64,000 nt of DNA from Candidatus Bathyarchaeota archaeon (GTDB lineage Archaea; Thermoproteota; Bathyarchaeia; Bathyarchaeales; Bathycorpusculaceae), in contig JAGTQX010000010.1 of the NCBI GenBank assembly GCA_018396675.1, positions 123,910-187,909 of the forward strand. The letters are read 5' to 3'. The notes beneath the pieces are model-generated. The model had not been told where the DNA came from. It did not search any database and saw nothing but the letters and a program-made list of their open reading frames with translations. This document shows, piece after piece, positions 37,068 through 44,952 of the stretch. How positions within the stretch are numbered: position 1 is the stretch's first letter; the number at the start of each line of letters is the position of its first letter. A program made the translations under genes and the position numbers.

Positions 37068-38096
37068 ATGCAAACACTAGTGGACGACATTGGAAGCTTT
37101 CCACTACCGAAATCAGTTGAAAGAAAAGCCTTTGAAGAGGCTTACATTTTAGCGAGAGAATACGCGGTTAAAGATAAAAATTTTCGAGAAAACAGTTTCA
37201 TTTGCAGAAACTTTTATGATGTTATAGTTGACTCTTTCAGGAAAAAATGCGCTGCGGGTTTAGATGTTGTAAATTATCCACAACATTATGACATATGCAA
37301 GCAGTTCACTGAAGTTATTAATAAGGCTATGGAAAAAGGCACATATGTTGTGGAAGAAAAGGACGCCATTATACCTGAGGTTCATGTTATCAGCAAAGAG
37401 GCGAAAAGCCTCTGTGAGGAGCTCAATAAAAATAAAATTGCGTTACGGGTTTGCGTCACTGGCCCCATGGAGTTATACCTTAAAGAAGTTGGAACAACCG
37501 CCTACAAAGATGTTTTGCTGATGTTCTCTGAGAGTGCTAAACGCTTTGCAAAAAACGCGATTTTACGCTCTAAACATGTAGAAACAGTAGTTGTGTCTAT
37601 GGATGAACCGAGTTTCGGTTTTCGTGATGTTGCCGCTGGCAAAGATGAAGTTATAGAGGTTTTAGAGAAAGCCTTCAACTTCAGTGGAGCCGTTCGACAG
37701 ATACATGTGCATTCTCCAGCGAGGATTGTCGACCTTCTCGAGGTTAAAAATATTGATGTCATTTCAATCGAATATGCAGCTTCTCCACAGAACATAGAGT
37801 GCATTTCAAGAGGCATGCTGGAAAAAGCAGATAAGCACGTTCGCGTAGGCGTCTCTAGAACAGACATAGACGCGATTTTAGCTGAACTTTACGAAAAAAA
37901 CGTGGCTGAACCGCAAATTTGGCAAATAGCCGAAGAAGAACGCGTCATAAAACAGAGATTTAAAAAAGCGAAAAAAAGATTCGGTGAACGAATGAGTTTC
38001 ACTGGGCCTGACTGTGGTCTTGGCGGATGGCCAACTCAAGAAGCGGCTCAACTGGTTTTGAAACGGACAGTGGCCGCTGTCAAATCCAACTCGTAA
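37068..38096 (+). CDS. Cobalamin-independent methionine synthase-like protein (archaeal MetE)
   Basis: Corresponds to the C-terminal catalytic domain of MetE: DDIGSFPLPKSVERKAFEEA at the start, zinc-site residues in IHVHSP and in the terminal GPDCGLGGWPTQEAAQLVL. At 342 residues it is the short archaeal core form, which uses a corrinoid protein or methylcobalamin rather than folate as methyl donor. ATG 37068 is chosen; the frame runs back to 36906 into the htpX region but without MetE-like residues. Confidence 0.87.
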   Translation: MQTLVDDIGSFPLPKSVERKAFEEAYILAREYAVKDKNFRENSFICRNFYDVIVDSFRKKCAAGLDVVNYPQHYDICKQFTEVINKAMEKGTYVVEEKDAIIPEVHVISKEAKSLCEELNKNKIALRVCVTGPMELYLKEVGTTAYKDVLLMFSESAKRFAKNAILRSKHVETVVVSMDEPSFGFRDVAAGKDEVIEVLEKAFNFSGAVRQIHVHSPARIVDLLEVKNIDVISIEYAASPQNIECISRGMLEKADKHVRVGVSRTDIDAILAELYEKNVAEPQIWQIAEEERVIKQRFKKAKKRFGERMSFTGPDCGLGGWPTQEAAQLVLKRTVAAVKSNS

Positions 38097-38174
38097 TATT
38101 CATTCTACTTTTTTGGTTGATAACGCTTAAATATTGGATTTTTATTCGAAGCGAAATTCTAATGGTGATGAGGA

Positions 38175-39113
38175 ATGGTGCGGAAAGGCTCATTGGCGCT
38201 TGCCATTATGCTTATTTTTGTGTTTATGTTTGGTTTTGCGATGTTGCATTGTGTGAAAGCTGAGAACTTAGAAAACCCAACACGTGTGTATGTTGGCATT
38301 TGGCTTGTCAATGTTGAGAAGGTTGACTTGTCTGCCAGCAGTTACCGTCTAGACTTTTACCTATGGTTCAAATTTAATTCTTCTGAAATTAGTCTTGAAA
38401 ACGTTGCAAAGTTTGAGTTTGTAAACGGGGCTCCAACAAAAATTGACACTGTTGAGGCGGACGAAGAAGACGGTTACCTTGAATACCGCGTCAGAGGAGA
38501 GTTCATAAAAACATTTGACTTCACCCGTTACCCATTTGAGACTCACACACTTACAATTGAACTTGAACACAAAAACCTTAACGCTTCAAATCTAATTCTT
38601 GAGCCAGACTCAACATCAACCATAGACGAGACCGCCAATGTTGCCGGATGGGACATAGCCGGCTTTGAACAAACGATTACTGAACACGCTTACGGCAACG
38701 ACACCTACTCCAGATTTGTTTTCAGCATATATCTTAAGCGGCCCACCCTTTCAGCTTTCGTTAAGAGCGTTCTGCCAATAACCGCCATAACGACTATTTC
38801 GCTTCTAACATTCTTTATTTCTCCACAAAACTTTAGTCAAAGAATAAGTTTGGGTGTAACAACACTCATGTCGGCAACGGCTTTTCACCTAGCACTTTTA
38901 AGCGGCATCCCCGCTGTTGGATATTTGACATTGGCAGATAGAATGATGCTTTCCGTATACGTGATTTTCCTTTACAACCTTTCAGCCTCTGTCTATATCA
39001 TGAAACTTGTAGACGCAAAAAAGACAGAAGAAGCCCAAAAATTCAACACCAAAGCCATGAAGCTACTAGCACTACTAATAATCACACTGATACTAATCCA
39101 AACAATAACCTAA
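38175..39113 (+). CDS. Pentameric ligand-gated ion channel homologue (Cys-loop family without the Cys pair)
   Basis: Signal peptide (residues 1-29), then an extracellular beta domain with VYVGIWLVNVEKVDLSASSY and YLWFKF as in GLIC, and FDFTRYPFETHTL (about residue 114) at the place of the Cys-loop, with no flanking cysteines as in other prokaryotic members. Four helices follow: M1 near 192-216, pore M2 with FSQRISLGVTTLMSA (about 218-240), M3, and M4 at the C-terminus, with a short M3-M4 linker. Ligand and ion selectivity cannot be told. Monocistronic. Confidence 0.85.
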   Translation: MVRKGSLALAIMLIFVFMFGFAMLHCVKAENLENPTRVYVGIWLVNVEKVDLSASSYRLDFYLWFKFNSSEISLENVAKFEFVNGAPTKIDTVEADEEDGYLEYRVRGEFIKTFDFTRYPFETHTLTIELEHKNLNASNLILEPDSTSTIDETANVAGWDIAGFEQTITEHAYGNDTYSRFVFSIYLKRPTLSAFVKSVLPITAITTISLLTFFISPQNFSQRISLGVTTLMSATAFHLALLSGIPAVGYLTLADRMMLSVYVIFLYNLSASVYIMKLVDAKKTEEAQKFNTKAMKLLALLIITLILIQTIT

Positions 39114-39184
39114 AACTCGGCTACAACCTTCAAAAGAGCAGATAGCAACACCTTCATTCCGCGCCGGGGTTGAAACCCTATATA

Positions 39185-39278
39185 TGGGGCCGGGGCCGGG
39201 ATTTGAACCCGGGCGCCGGGCTTTCCGCCGTTTTTCAGTCCACAGGCCCGTAGGCTTCCAAGCTACCTCACCCCGGCC
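39185..39278 (-). tRNA. tRNA-His (GTG) with a 17-nt intron, encoded G-1 and CCA
   Basis: Read on the minus strand: G-1 (39278), acceptor GCCGGGG (39277-39271) paired with CCCCGGC (39195-39189), discriminator C73 (39188), encoded CCA (39187-39185). T arm CCGGG-TTCAAAT-CCCGG. Anticodon stem CGGGC/GCCCG with loop CTGTGG-A, anticodon GTG. Between positions 37 and 38 there is an intron ACTGAAAAACGGCGGAA (39239-39223). Three-base bulges GGA and AAA around a CTGT/GCGG helix give a bulge-helix-bulge splice motif. C73 with G-1 confirms His. Confidence 0.93.
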
Positions 39279-39402
39279 ATTATTCAGCGATTTGGCTACT
39301 TTTAATGTTAAGCGTCTTATTTTCTTTTCTGAAGATTGGAAGCGGTATTTTAATTTAAAACTGTGGATTTTTCTTGGCAAATTGCTTTAGAAGCGAATCA
39401 GC

Positions 39403-39609
39403 CTAAGTGCTTTTGTTTGGTTTTAGGTTTTCCAAGCGCTTGTTAATCTTCTCCAGTTTTTGTGTTAATTGTTCTCTGTATTCTTCTAGTGTTTTGATTT
39501 CTTCTTCAACATCCATTGTCAGCCATGGAAAATCTGTATGCTGTCTATGAAGGTGGTGCTCGTGGTGTTGTCGGTGTCCTTCGGCTGAGCAACAACAACA
39601 TTTACACAT
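39403..39609 (-). CDS. Small Cys/His-rich protein with coiled-coil tail (DUF5320-like)
   Basis: Starts MCKCCCCSAEGHRQHHEHHL, an unusual metal-binding-like head of five Cys within seven residues and many His, followed by a DVEEEIKTLEEYREQLTQKL helix like the tail of DUF5320 proteins. A strong GGAGGTGA site lies nine bases before ATG 39609. It follows the PadR gene directly, so the two are one transcript. Probably a metal or redox ligand protein; function unknown. Confidence 0.65.
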   Translation of the reverse strand: MCKCCCCSAEGHRQHHEHHLHRQHTDFPWLTMDVEEEIKTLEEYREQLTQKLEKINKRLENLKPNKST

Positions 39610-39610
39610 T

Positions 39611-40000
39611 TCATTTTTCACCTCCTTTCGGCGGTTTCTCAAATTTTTCGTGATAAAACTCTGCGAGGTCTTCGAAAAGTTTTTTGCGCTTAACTATTGA
39701 CGCTAGTCCCATCCTTAATGCTTCAATCCCTTTGCTTGTTAGCCTGTAGACGCGCCTGTCTGGGCCGTTTTCTGTTTTTTCCCATTTTGACTCGAGTAGG
39801 CCGCGGTCTTCCATTCTTCTTAATAGAGTGTACAATGAACCTGTTTCAAGTTTGTGGCATCCAAGGCTTCGTTTTTCAATTTCTTCTAGGAGTTGGTAGC
39901 CGTGTGTCGGCTTTTCGTATAGCACGCGCATTATTAGGAATTGTATCCAACCTCTTTCCGGATATTTGTGCCAGCATCTGCAGTGTTTTGGTCTGTGCAT
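39611..40000 (-). CDS. PadR-family transcriptional regulator
   Basis: Winged helix with LYEKPTHGYQLLEEIEKRS and LETGSLYTLLRRMEDRGLLE, the PadR signature, then RVYRLTSKGIEALR of the wing. An N-terminal HRPKHCRCWHKY segment adds two Cys and three His, possibly a metal sensor. ATG 40000 is used. It is probably autoregulated: a direct repeat lies 11 bases upstream. Confidence 0.85.
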   Translation of the reverse strand: MHRPKHCRCWHKYPERGWIQFLIMRVLYEKPTHGYQLLEEIEKRSLGCHKLETGSLYTLLRRMEDRGLLESKWEKTENGPDRRVYRLTSKGIEALRMGLASIVKRKKLFEDLAEFYHEKFEKPPKGGEK

Positions 40001-40010
40001 TTCAATGAAC

Positions 40011-40041
40011 TATATAACCCTGTTACATATATAACTGTTAC
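40011..40041. promoter_or_regulatory. Direct-repeat operator candidate at the padR promoter
   Basis: TATATAACCCTGTTAC (40011-40026) is followed by TATATAACTGTTAC (40028-40041). The repeats overlap the TATA-like region of padR on the minus strand and lie between padR and the divergent 40088 gene, so binding there would affect both. Confidence 0.45.
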
Positions 40042-40087
40042 GCATAGCAAACATAAATCACGATAACTGAATAGAAACGGCAAAGCC

Positions 40088-40435
40088 ATGCAACCCAAAG
40101 AAAACAGCAGGAAAGGAGTTGTAAAAGTTAGAAGCTGGACTGAGTTCAAAAACCTAGTAGAGACATGTCAGCCTAAAGCCATAGTGTACAACATTGAACA
40201 AGACGGATTATCTCCGAAGAGGGAACTCACCAAGTTGAGACTTATACTGTCAGCCGAACATGCCTACTACGTTCTGGTGGACTCTTTAAGAGGCGAAACG
40301 CTTAGAGAAACGAACATCCCAGTAAGACGAGACAAAAAAGGAAACCTTTACATCGAAGAGGAAGATGTGGTAAGATTCCTCAAAAGCCAGTTTAAACGCG
40401 AAGACATGACCATATGCTCATACTGGACAATATAG
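40088..40435 (+). CDS. Hypothetical protein
   Basis: A 115-residue soluble protein beginning MQPKENSRKGVVKVRSWTEF. It has an alpha/beta appearance (VYNIEQDGLSPKRELTKLRL) and a charged C-terminal helix. No known motif is recognised. It is divergent from padR and shares the intergenic repeats, so it might be a PadR target. Confidence 0.5.
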   Translation: MQPKENSRKGVVKVRSWTEFKNLVETCQPKAIVYNIEQDGLSPKRELTKLRLILSAEHAYYVLVDSLRGETLRETNIPVRRDKKGNLYIEEEDVVRFLKSQFKREDMTICSYWTI

Positions 40436-40486
40436 GTGCATTCTTTCGGCTTAAGTCTTTTTTCTTAAATAGAAGTATCTCCAAGA

Positions 40487-40834
40487 TTACTTTTTAGCTT
40501 GGTATTTTGCTCTGTTCATCAACAGCTCTTCTCTGCTACGTTGAACCACTTTATGTTTCTTTATTATTTTGTGCAAGTAAGATAAAGGTGGAAAACTTAT
40601 CGCATGTTGTGGACAAGTGTTTTGGCATGTAGTGCAGCCTACCAAACAATTTAACGGTTTAGCTACAACCGCTGCATTTCTTTCATAATCGAACTGGTAG
40701 ACATTTTTTCCACAGTTTAAGATGCATATGCCGCAGCCTATGCAAAGTTCTGGGTCAACTGTTGGATGCCAGTTTATCTCTTCGCGTGGTATCCCTCTCC
40801 ATTCAGGTTTTGCAACACCTTCTGCGCCGGACAC
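40487..40834 (-). CDS. 4Fe-4S ferredoxin of the ArsR-linked redox cluster
   Basis: Two cluster motifs: CIGCGICILNCGKNVY and CLVGCTTCQNTCPQHA. The arrangement, with NWHPTVDPE before the first motif and ISFPPLSYL after the second, is mirrored by the ferredoxin at 43304. I use GTG 40834, which overlaps the upstream TAG by one base; ATG 40888 would extend into the thioredoxin-like gene. Last gene of the minus-strand arm. Probably passes electrons to the thioredoxin-fold proteins or the permease system. Confidence 0.8.
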   Translation of the reverse strand: MSGAEGVAKPEWRGIPREEINWHPTVDPELCIGCGICILNCGKNVYQFDYERNAAVVAKPLNCLVGCTTCQNTCPQHAISFPPLSYLHKIIKKHKVVQRSREELLMNRAKYQAKK

Positions 40835-41094
40835 TATTGAACACCTGCCTCCCTTAGGGCTTCTCTGAAGGTTTCTTCGCTTGGACAAATTCCTATTATA
40901 CGTATGTCCTTGTCGATGACCACGGCTGGGCTTGCCGCTATGCCGTACTCGCTTAGCTTCGGGTTCACTCCACGGTAGATTTCAATCTCGATTTTGCTTT
41001 TGTACTCTTCTTTTATTTTCTCTAAAAGTTTCAATAGCAGTCTTCCACCGGAGCATGGCGGCTCAGAAGTGAAGATTTCAATTTTAACAGACAT
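40834..41094 (-). CDS. Thioredoxin-fold protein with a single active-site Cys
   Basis: Small protein MSVKIEIFTSEPPCSGGRLL, 86 residues, with the EPPC motif of its two relatives in this cluster. The second Cys of CxxC is replaced by Gly (CSGG), so only a monothiol reaction or metal binding is possible at that site. A later Cys (GICPSEETF) could act as partner. ATG 41094 lies 2 bases from the neighbouring gene; ATG 41148 would be an unlikely overlap. Confidence 0.7.
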   Translation of the reverse strand: MSVKIEIFTSEPPCSGGRLLLKLLEKIKEEYKSKIEIEIYRGVNPKLSEYGIAASPAVVIDKDIRIIGICPSEETFREALREAGVQ

Positions 41095-41096
41095 AA

Positions 41097-41357
41097 TTAC
41101 ACTCCCATTTCTTTTAATGCAGCCTCTATGGTCTGCATGCTTGGGCAAACCCCCATAATCTTTATTTTTCCTTCGTTGAAAACTATGGCCGGAACCACGG
41201 TTAAGCCGTACTTGCTGAACTCTTCACATGGTCCAATATGCTTTATCACTTCCACTTTTTCGATGTACTTCGCCTTAACCAAGTCTGCGTATTCCAAGAG
41301 TTTTAGGCAGCCTGCACATGGCGGTTCCGCCGTGAAAGTTTCGACTTTTACAACCAT
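41097..41357 (-). CDS. Thioredoxin/glutaredoxin-like protein (EPPCAGC)
   Basis: MVVKVETFTAEPPCAGCLKL at the N-terminus gives a typical redox CxxC after the first strand, and VVPAIVFNEGKIKIMG holds the cis-Pro segment. Additional Cys in GPCEEF and GVCPSM. Lies between arsR and the single-Cys relative, all on one strand. Likely a disulfide reductase or metalloid-thiol carrier. Confidence 0.78.
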   Translation of the reverse strand: MVVKVETFTAEPPCAGCLKLLEYADLVKAKYIEKVEVIKHIGPCEEFSKYGLTVVPAIVFNEGKIKIMGVCPSMQTIEAALKEMGV

Positions 41358-41368
41358 TCATTTTCACC

Positions 41369-41680
41369 TCAAGCTATTTGTTCAATGACATGCTTTACAA
41401 GCGCATCCATAAAGTTAACGTCAACGGCATCAATTACTTTGAAAACAGCTGGGTTAGTCACGGAATAGAAGCGCTTGTTTCCCTCCTTTTTGTCCATAAC
41501 AAGCCCACATTTCTTCAGAATAGCCAAGTGCCTAGAAACCAGCGGCTGAGCTATACCAACATAGGGAACGATTTCGCAGACGCACCGTTCACCACCGCGC
41601 AGAAACTCAAGAATCTTTAGCCTCACAGGGTCAGCGAGAGCATCAAAGACCTTAGCCCTGAACTTTTCTAGGTTTTTCAT
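41369..41680 (-). CDS. arsR: ArsR-family metalloregulator
   Basis: Winged helix with KVFDALADPVRLKILEFL, the helix-3 motif ERCVCEIVPYVG corresponding to the arsenite-binding ELCVCDL of ArsR, and PLVSRHLAILKKCGLV for DNA recognition. The two Cys of CVC make As(III) or a similar soft metal the likely ligand. First gene of the minus arm; an almost perfect palindrome lies 33 bases upstream. ATG 41680 is preferred over GTG 41692. Confidence 0.88.
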   Translation of the reverse strand: MKNLEKFRAKVFDALADPVRLKILEFLRGGERCVCEIVPYVGIAQPLVSRHLAILKKCGLVMDKKEGNKRFYSVTNPAVFKVIDAVDVNFMDALVKHVIEQIA

Positions 41681-41712
41681 TGTTAGATGCACGTTTAAAG
41701 CAAAGTCTATAA

Positions 41713-41728
41713 CAATATTTAAATATTG
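41713..41728. promoter_or_regulatory. ArsR operator in the divergent promoter
   Basis: CAATATTTAAATATTG is a perfect 16-base palindrome, extended by three more complementary bases on each side after one mismatch (41709-41732). ArsR/SmtB operators are AT-rich inverted repeats of this size. It lies between arsR (start 41680, minus) and the thioredoxin-like gene (start 41765, plus) and overlaps the likely TATA boxes of both. Confidence 0.65.
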
Positions 41729-41764
41729 CTATATTTTCCCTCTCTTAACTAAGGTGAAAAAGGC

Positions 41765-42037
41765 GTGAAAGAAGTTAAAGTTGAGGTAATAGGTCCTGAA
41801 CCGCCTTGCATGCGGTGTCAAGCAGCCAAAAAAGCTGTGGAAAAAGCCGCTGAAAAATTGAAGCAGGCCGGAATAATGGTGAACATCGAAAAAGTTAACA
41901 TAATGTCAAAGAATGTCGTGCAAAAATACGGTGTATTAATTTCGCCAGCCATAGCCATAAACGACACCGTCAAAGTAATGGGGCGAGTTCCGAATCCAGA
42001 AGAAGTGGAAAAACTGCTGAGGGAAGCAGCCAAATAA
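41765..42037 (+). CDS. Thioredoxin-fold protein (EPPCMRC)
   Basis: GTG start, 90 residues: VKVEVIGPEPPCMRCQAAKK then ISPAIAINDTVKVMG. The EPPCxxC motif relates it to the two minus-strand proteins, placing one member of the family on each arm of the divergent cluster. Precedes the permease gene by 15 bases. Confidence 0.8.
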   Translation: MKEVKVEVIGPEPPCMRCQAAKKAVEKAAEKLKQAGIMVNIEKVNIMSKNVVQKYGVLISPAIAINDTVKVMGRVPNPEEVEKLLREAAK

Positions 42038-42052
42038 AAGGGCGAAAAACTA

Positions 42053-43093
42053 ATGGACGAAAAAACAAAACGGGCCATACGCACTGGAATTATACTGGCC
42101 TTCATATTTATTGTCGTAGGGCTTCTAGTATACAGCCGCGTAATGGCCTACTCATTTGCGCCGCAGTTAAAACAAGCCGACCTGCACGGGCTTCCACTGT
42201 GGCAGATTCCAATAGCCTACCTTATCGACTATTTTAGCCACGGGTGGATTTGTCTTCTCTTCGCTTTCACAGTCGCCGGGCTAATCTACGAATTTGTGCC
42301 AAAAGAAGCCATAACAAAATACATGGGCAGCAGCAAAGCATTGGGTTACGGTCTTGCGCTTGTAATGGCGCCTTTCCTGACGGTTTGTTCATGTACAATG
42401 GTTCCACTTTTCGGCGGCGTTCTATACGCAGGCGCAGGAATCGGCCCAGCAATAACGTTCCTTCTGATGGCGCCGGCGGCGAACATTCTGACAATTTTGC
42501 TTACTGGCGAAATGATTTCGTGGGAAGTCGCTGGCGTCCGCATAATCGCCTCTGCAACAGTAGCCTTGGCCGCAGGCATAATAATTTCCAAAACTCCTTG
42601 GGGCAAGGCCGTAGAAAAGGAACACCAAATAGCTAACGCCGCTTCGGCGTCAGCAAAAATAGAGATTGTTAAGCCTCCGTTAGATGAAAGGCTCTTGGCA
42701 GCGCTGAAATTTGCGGGATACTTGGCAAAACAGATTCTTCCATTCTTCCTATTGGGGTTGATTGCGGTGAGCTACGTGTCAGCGTTCCTGCCAGAAGACA
42801 TTGTTGGAGCCTACTTAACTGGAGTAGCTGGAATACTTATTGCCTCGGTTCTAGGCGGACCGCTTTACACACCGACGCTTGTCGAGGTAGTTCTAGGCAA
42901 GGCAATGTGGGACTTAGGCATGTCAAAAGGCGCGTTGCTTAGCTGGCTCATGGGACAACCTTACGATGTAGCCAACGCTTTAGCAGTTTCAAGAATCGCT
43001 AAATGGAAAGTTGTCTTAACCTATATGTTTATAGCGTGGATTGGAAGCGTAATTTTTGGGCTGTTATACGGCTTTCTAACAGGATCGCTATAA
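42053..43093 (+). CDS. ArsP-type permease (PF03773-like)
   Basis: About eight to nine membrane helices in 346 residues, with the paired family motifs PFLTVCSCTMVPLFGGVLYA (about residues 104-123) and VLGGPLYTPTLVEVVLG. The first contains a C-x-C that can bind soft metals. ArsP members export trivalent methylarsenicals and related compounds; other members have different or unknown cargo. The ArsR next door supports a metalloid role. Confidence 0.82.
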   Translation: MDEKTKRAIRTGIILAFIFIVVGLLVYSRVMAYSFAPQLKQADLHGLPLWQIPIAYLIDYFSHGWICLLFAFTVAGLIYEFVPKEAITKYMGSSKALGYGLALVMAPFLTVCSCTMVPLFGGVLYAGAGIGPAITFLLMAPAANILTILLTGEMISWEVAGVRIIASATVALAAGIIISKTPWGKAVEKEHQIANAASASAKIEIVKPPLDERLLAALKFAGYLAKQILPFFLLGLIAVSYVSAFLPEDIVGAYLTGVAGILIASVLGGPLYTPTLVEVVLGKAMWDLGMSKGALLSWLMGQPYDVANALAVSRIAKWKVVLTYMFIAWIGSVIFGLLYGFLTGSL

Positions 43094-43096
43094 GCC

Positions 43097-43294
43097 ATGA
43101 CTGACATGGAAGATTTGGAAAAAAGACAACAGTGTTCGTGCGCGCAAGCGGCAGCAGACTTGCTAAAGTCGGTTTCGCCGGTAAAAGAGGGCATGCTCCA
43201 AGAAGTAAAATGCAAGCGCTGCGGCAAAATCTTTCTAACAAACTTTGACACGGAATACTGTTACGACTGTAGAAGGAAACAGCAGCAAAGGTGA
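43097..43294 (+). CDS. Small zinc-ribbon protein
   Basis: A 65-residue protein with VKCKRCGKIFLTNFDTEYCY, a zinc ribbon with CxxC...CxxC. The same ribbon occurs as the C-terminal part of the next gene (CRKCGKIFWVNRDTDVC), so the two were probably formed by duplication or gene fission. Starts 3 bases after the permease stop. Confidence 0.72.
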   Translation: MTDMEDLEKRQQCSCAQAAADLLKSVSPVKEGMLQEVKCKRCGKIFLTNFDTEYCYDCRRKQQQR

Positions 43295-43303
43295 AAGCCT
43301 TTA

Positions 43304-43654
43304 ATGGTTAGGGATTCCACACCGTGGTATCCGACAATCTTTCCAGAAAAATGCGATGGATGTGCTCATTTAGGGAAACCAAGATGCGTTGAATTCTGCC
43401 CAAACGGCGTATTCAAATTCATAGACGGAAAAGCAGTTGTTGCCTACCCGCTTAAATGCCTAAATGGTTGCACAGCATGCGCGCCACTCTGCCACAGAAA
43501 AGCGATAAACTTCCCAAAAACTGACCTTACCCATGCATTCATAAAATCTGGCGATAAAGGTTTGCTGAAAAAGGTAACGTGCAGAAAATGCGGCAAAATA
43601 TTCTGGGTCAACCGAGATACAGACGTATGCTTTGAATGTGAAAACAAGAAATAA
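43304..43654 (+). CDS. Ferredoxin fused to a zinc ribbon
   Basis: Residues 1-75 form a two-cluster ferredoxin (CDGCAHLGKPRCVEFCPNG and CLNGCTACAPLCHRKA), and residues 93-116 a zinc ribbon (CRKCGKIFWVNRDTDVC). The ferredoxin portion matches the one at 40487 in order and spacing (W-x-P-T, cluster, VVAYPLKC, cluster, INFP). Last gene of the plus arm. Confidence 0.8.
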   Translation: MVRDSTPWYPTIFPEKCDGCAHLGKPRCVEFCPNGVFKFIDGKAVVAYPLKCLNGCTACAPLCHRKAINFPKTDLTHAFIKSGDKGLLKKVTCRKCGKIFWVNRDTDVCFECENKK

Positions 43655-43789
43655 ACCATTTATTTTTGTTAAAGCGTTCTCTTACTGAAAGGAACTGTGA
43701 AAAGCGATCTGCGCATGCCCATGTTGCCCCTTAAAGAGCATTAACTATTTAACATGGTTTATTTATCAAACTAAGCGGTAGCGGGTTAT

Positions 43790-44689
43790 ATGAACGAAAG
43801 AACAGAGGAAATAAGCAAAAGAATAAAGCAGAATCAAGAGCAAGAGCAAACGCTTAGGGCTAGGATGAGCAAGATAAAGCATAAAGTTGCCGTTATAAGC
43901 GGTAAAGGCGGCGTAGGCAAAAGCACAATTGCAGTAAATCTTGCAATAGCCTTTGCAGTGCATGGACACGCCGATAAAGTGGGCATTTTAGACGCGGATA
44001 TTCATGGTCCCAGCGTGCCGAAAATGTTAGGGCTAACTGGTCAGAATCTCCAAGTTGGGCCAGCTGGCGTCTTTCCAGTTTCAGGGCCCTCAGGCATAAA
44101 AGTTGTCTCCATGGATTTTCTACTGCCCGATGAAAATGCACCAGTAATTTGGCGTGGACCATTAAAAATGACTGCCATACGCCAGTTCTTGTCAGACATT
44201 GTTTGGGGAGAACTTGACATTTTGCTTATTGATTTGCCGCCTGGCACGGGAGACGAACCATTAAGCGTTGCGCAACTTTTGCCAGAAATGGACGGTGTCG
44301 TTATTGTGACTATTCCATCTGAGGTTTCGCAAATAGTTGTTAAAAAGGCAGTTACTTTTGCAAGAAGGCTTGGAATGCCAATTATAGGCATAATAGAAAA
44401 CATGAGTGGATTTGTCTGTCCAAACTGCGGCGCAAAGGTTGACATATTCCAGTCCGGCGGCGGGAAGAAAATAGCCGAGGAACTATCAATACCACTTCTT
44501 GGAAGCATCCCAATAGACCAGAAAATTTGCGAAGACGCAGATAAAGGCATACCCTTTATTGTAAAAAATTCAGATTCTCCAGCCTCGAAAGCTTTCATGG
44601 AAATTGTGCAAAAAATCGAACAGTTTTTAGAACATAAAAAATCAACAATTCCCGATACATCATCAGCTGGAACCACTAAAAAAGAATGA
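43790..44689 (+). CDS. Mrp/NBP35-family Fe-S scaffold ATPase
   Basis: Deviant Walker [19 protein letters not shown] near residue 41, [16 protein letters not shown], and the [11 protein letters not shown] pair (CxxC near residue 206) that binds the bridging Fe-S cluster. C-terminal linker is polar. Role: assembly and transfer of [4Fe-4S] clusters, needed for Fmd and the radical SAM enzymes. Usually 280-300 residues, as here. Confidence 0.9.
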   Translation: MNERTEEISKRIKQNQEQEQTLRARMSKIKHKVAVISGKGGVGKSTIAVNLAIAFAVHGHADKVGILDADIHGPSVPKMLGLTGQNLQVGPAGVFPVSGPSGIKVVSMDFLLPDENAPVIWRGPLKMTAIRQFLSDIVWGELDILLIDLPPGTGDEPLSVAQLLPEMDGVVIVTIPSEVSQIVVKKAVTFARRLGMPIIGIIENMSGFVCPNCGAKVDIFQSGGGKKIAEELSIPLLGSIPIDQKICEDADKGIPFIVKNSDSPASKAFMEIVQKIEQFLEHKKSTIPDTSSAGTTKKE

Positions 44690-44952
44690 TTAAATGAAAA
44701 TTGGCGTATCTGAAGGTTGCCATAATGCTCACCACCATCACTAGATTACCACATTAAAGCTTCAACAAATATTTGGAGAAACACTGACTTTTTGACTTGA
44801 ATTTGCGGAACAGAAATTTTGGTGATAAAAAAGGCCAAGCAGCAGCTTACGTCAGTGTCTGCAAGTTTATACGGTAATCCTTCCAATTAGCTTCATTTTT
44901 TATTTTCAGCAAAATATTCTTTTCTAAAATGAAAGCATTTTCTATATGCTAT

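Noticed and set aside
39184..39390. Open frame across the tRNA-His locus
   Set aside because: It is the antisense of the tRNA gene; the product PGPGFEPGRRAF is the usual artefact of a T arm.
43651..43762. ATAAACCAT/ATGGTTTAT inverted repeat about 95 bases apart before mrp
   Set aside because: The arms are short and AT-rich, the interior does not fold convincingly, and one arm overlaps the stop of the previous gene.
44694..44741. Sixteen-codon frame ending in CHNAHHHH after mrp
   Set aside because: It starts like NifX-type proteins and has a His-rich end, but is too short to support and could be chance.
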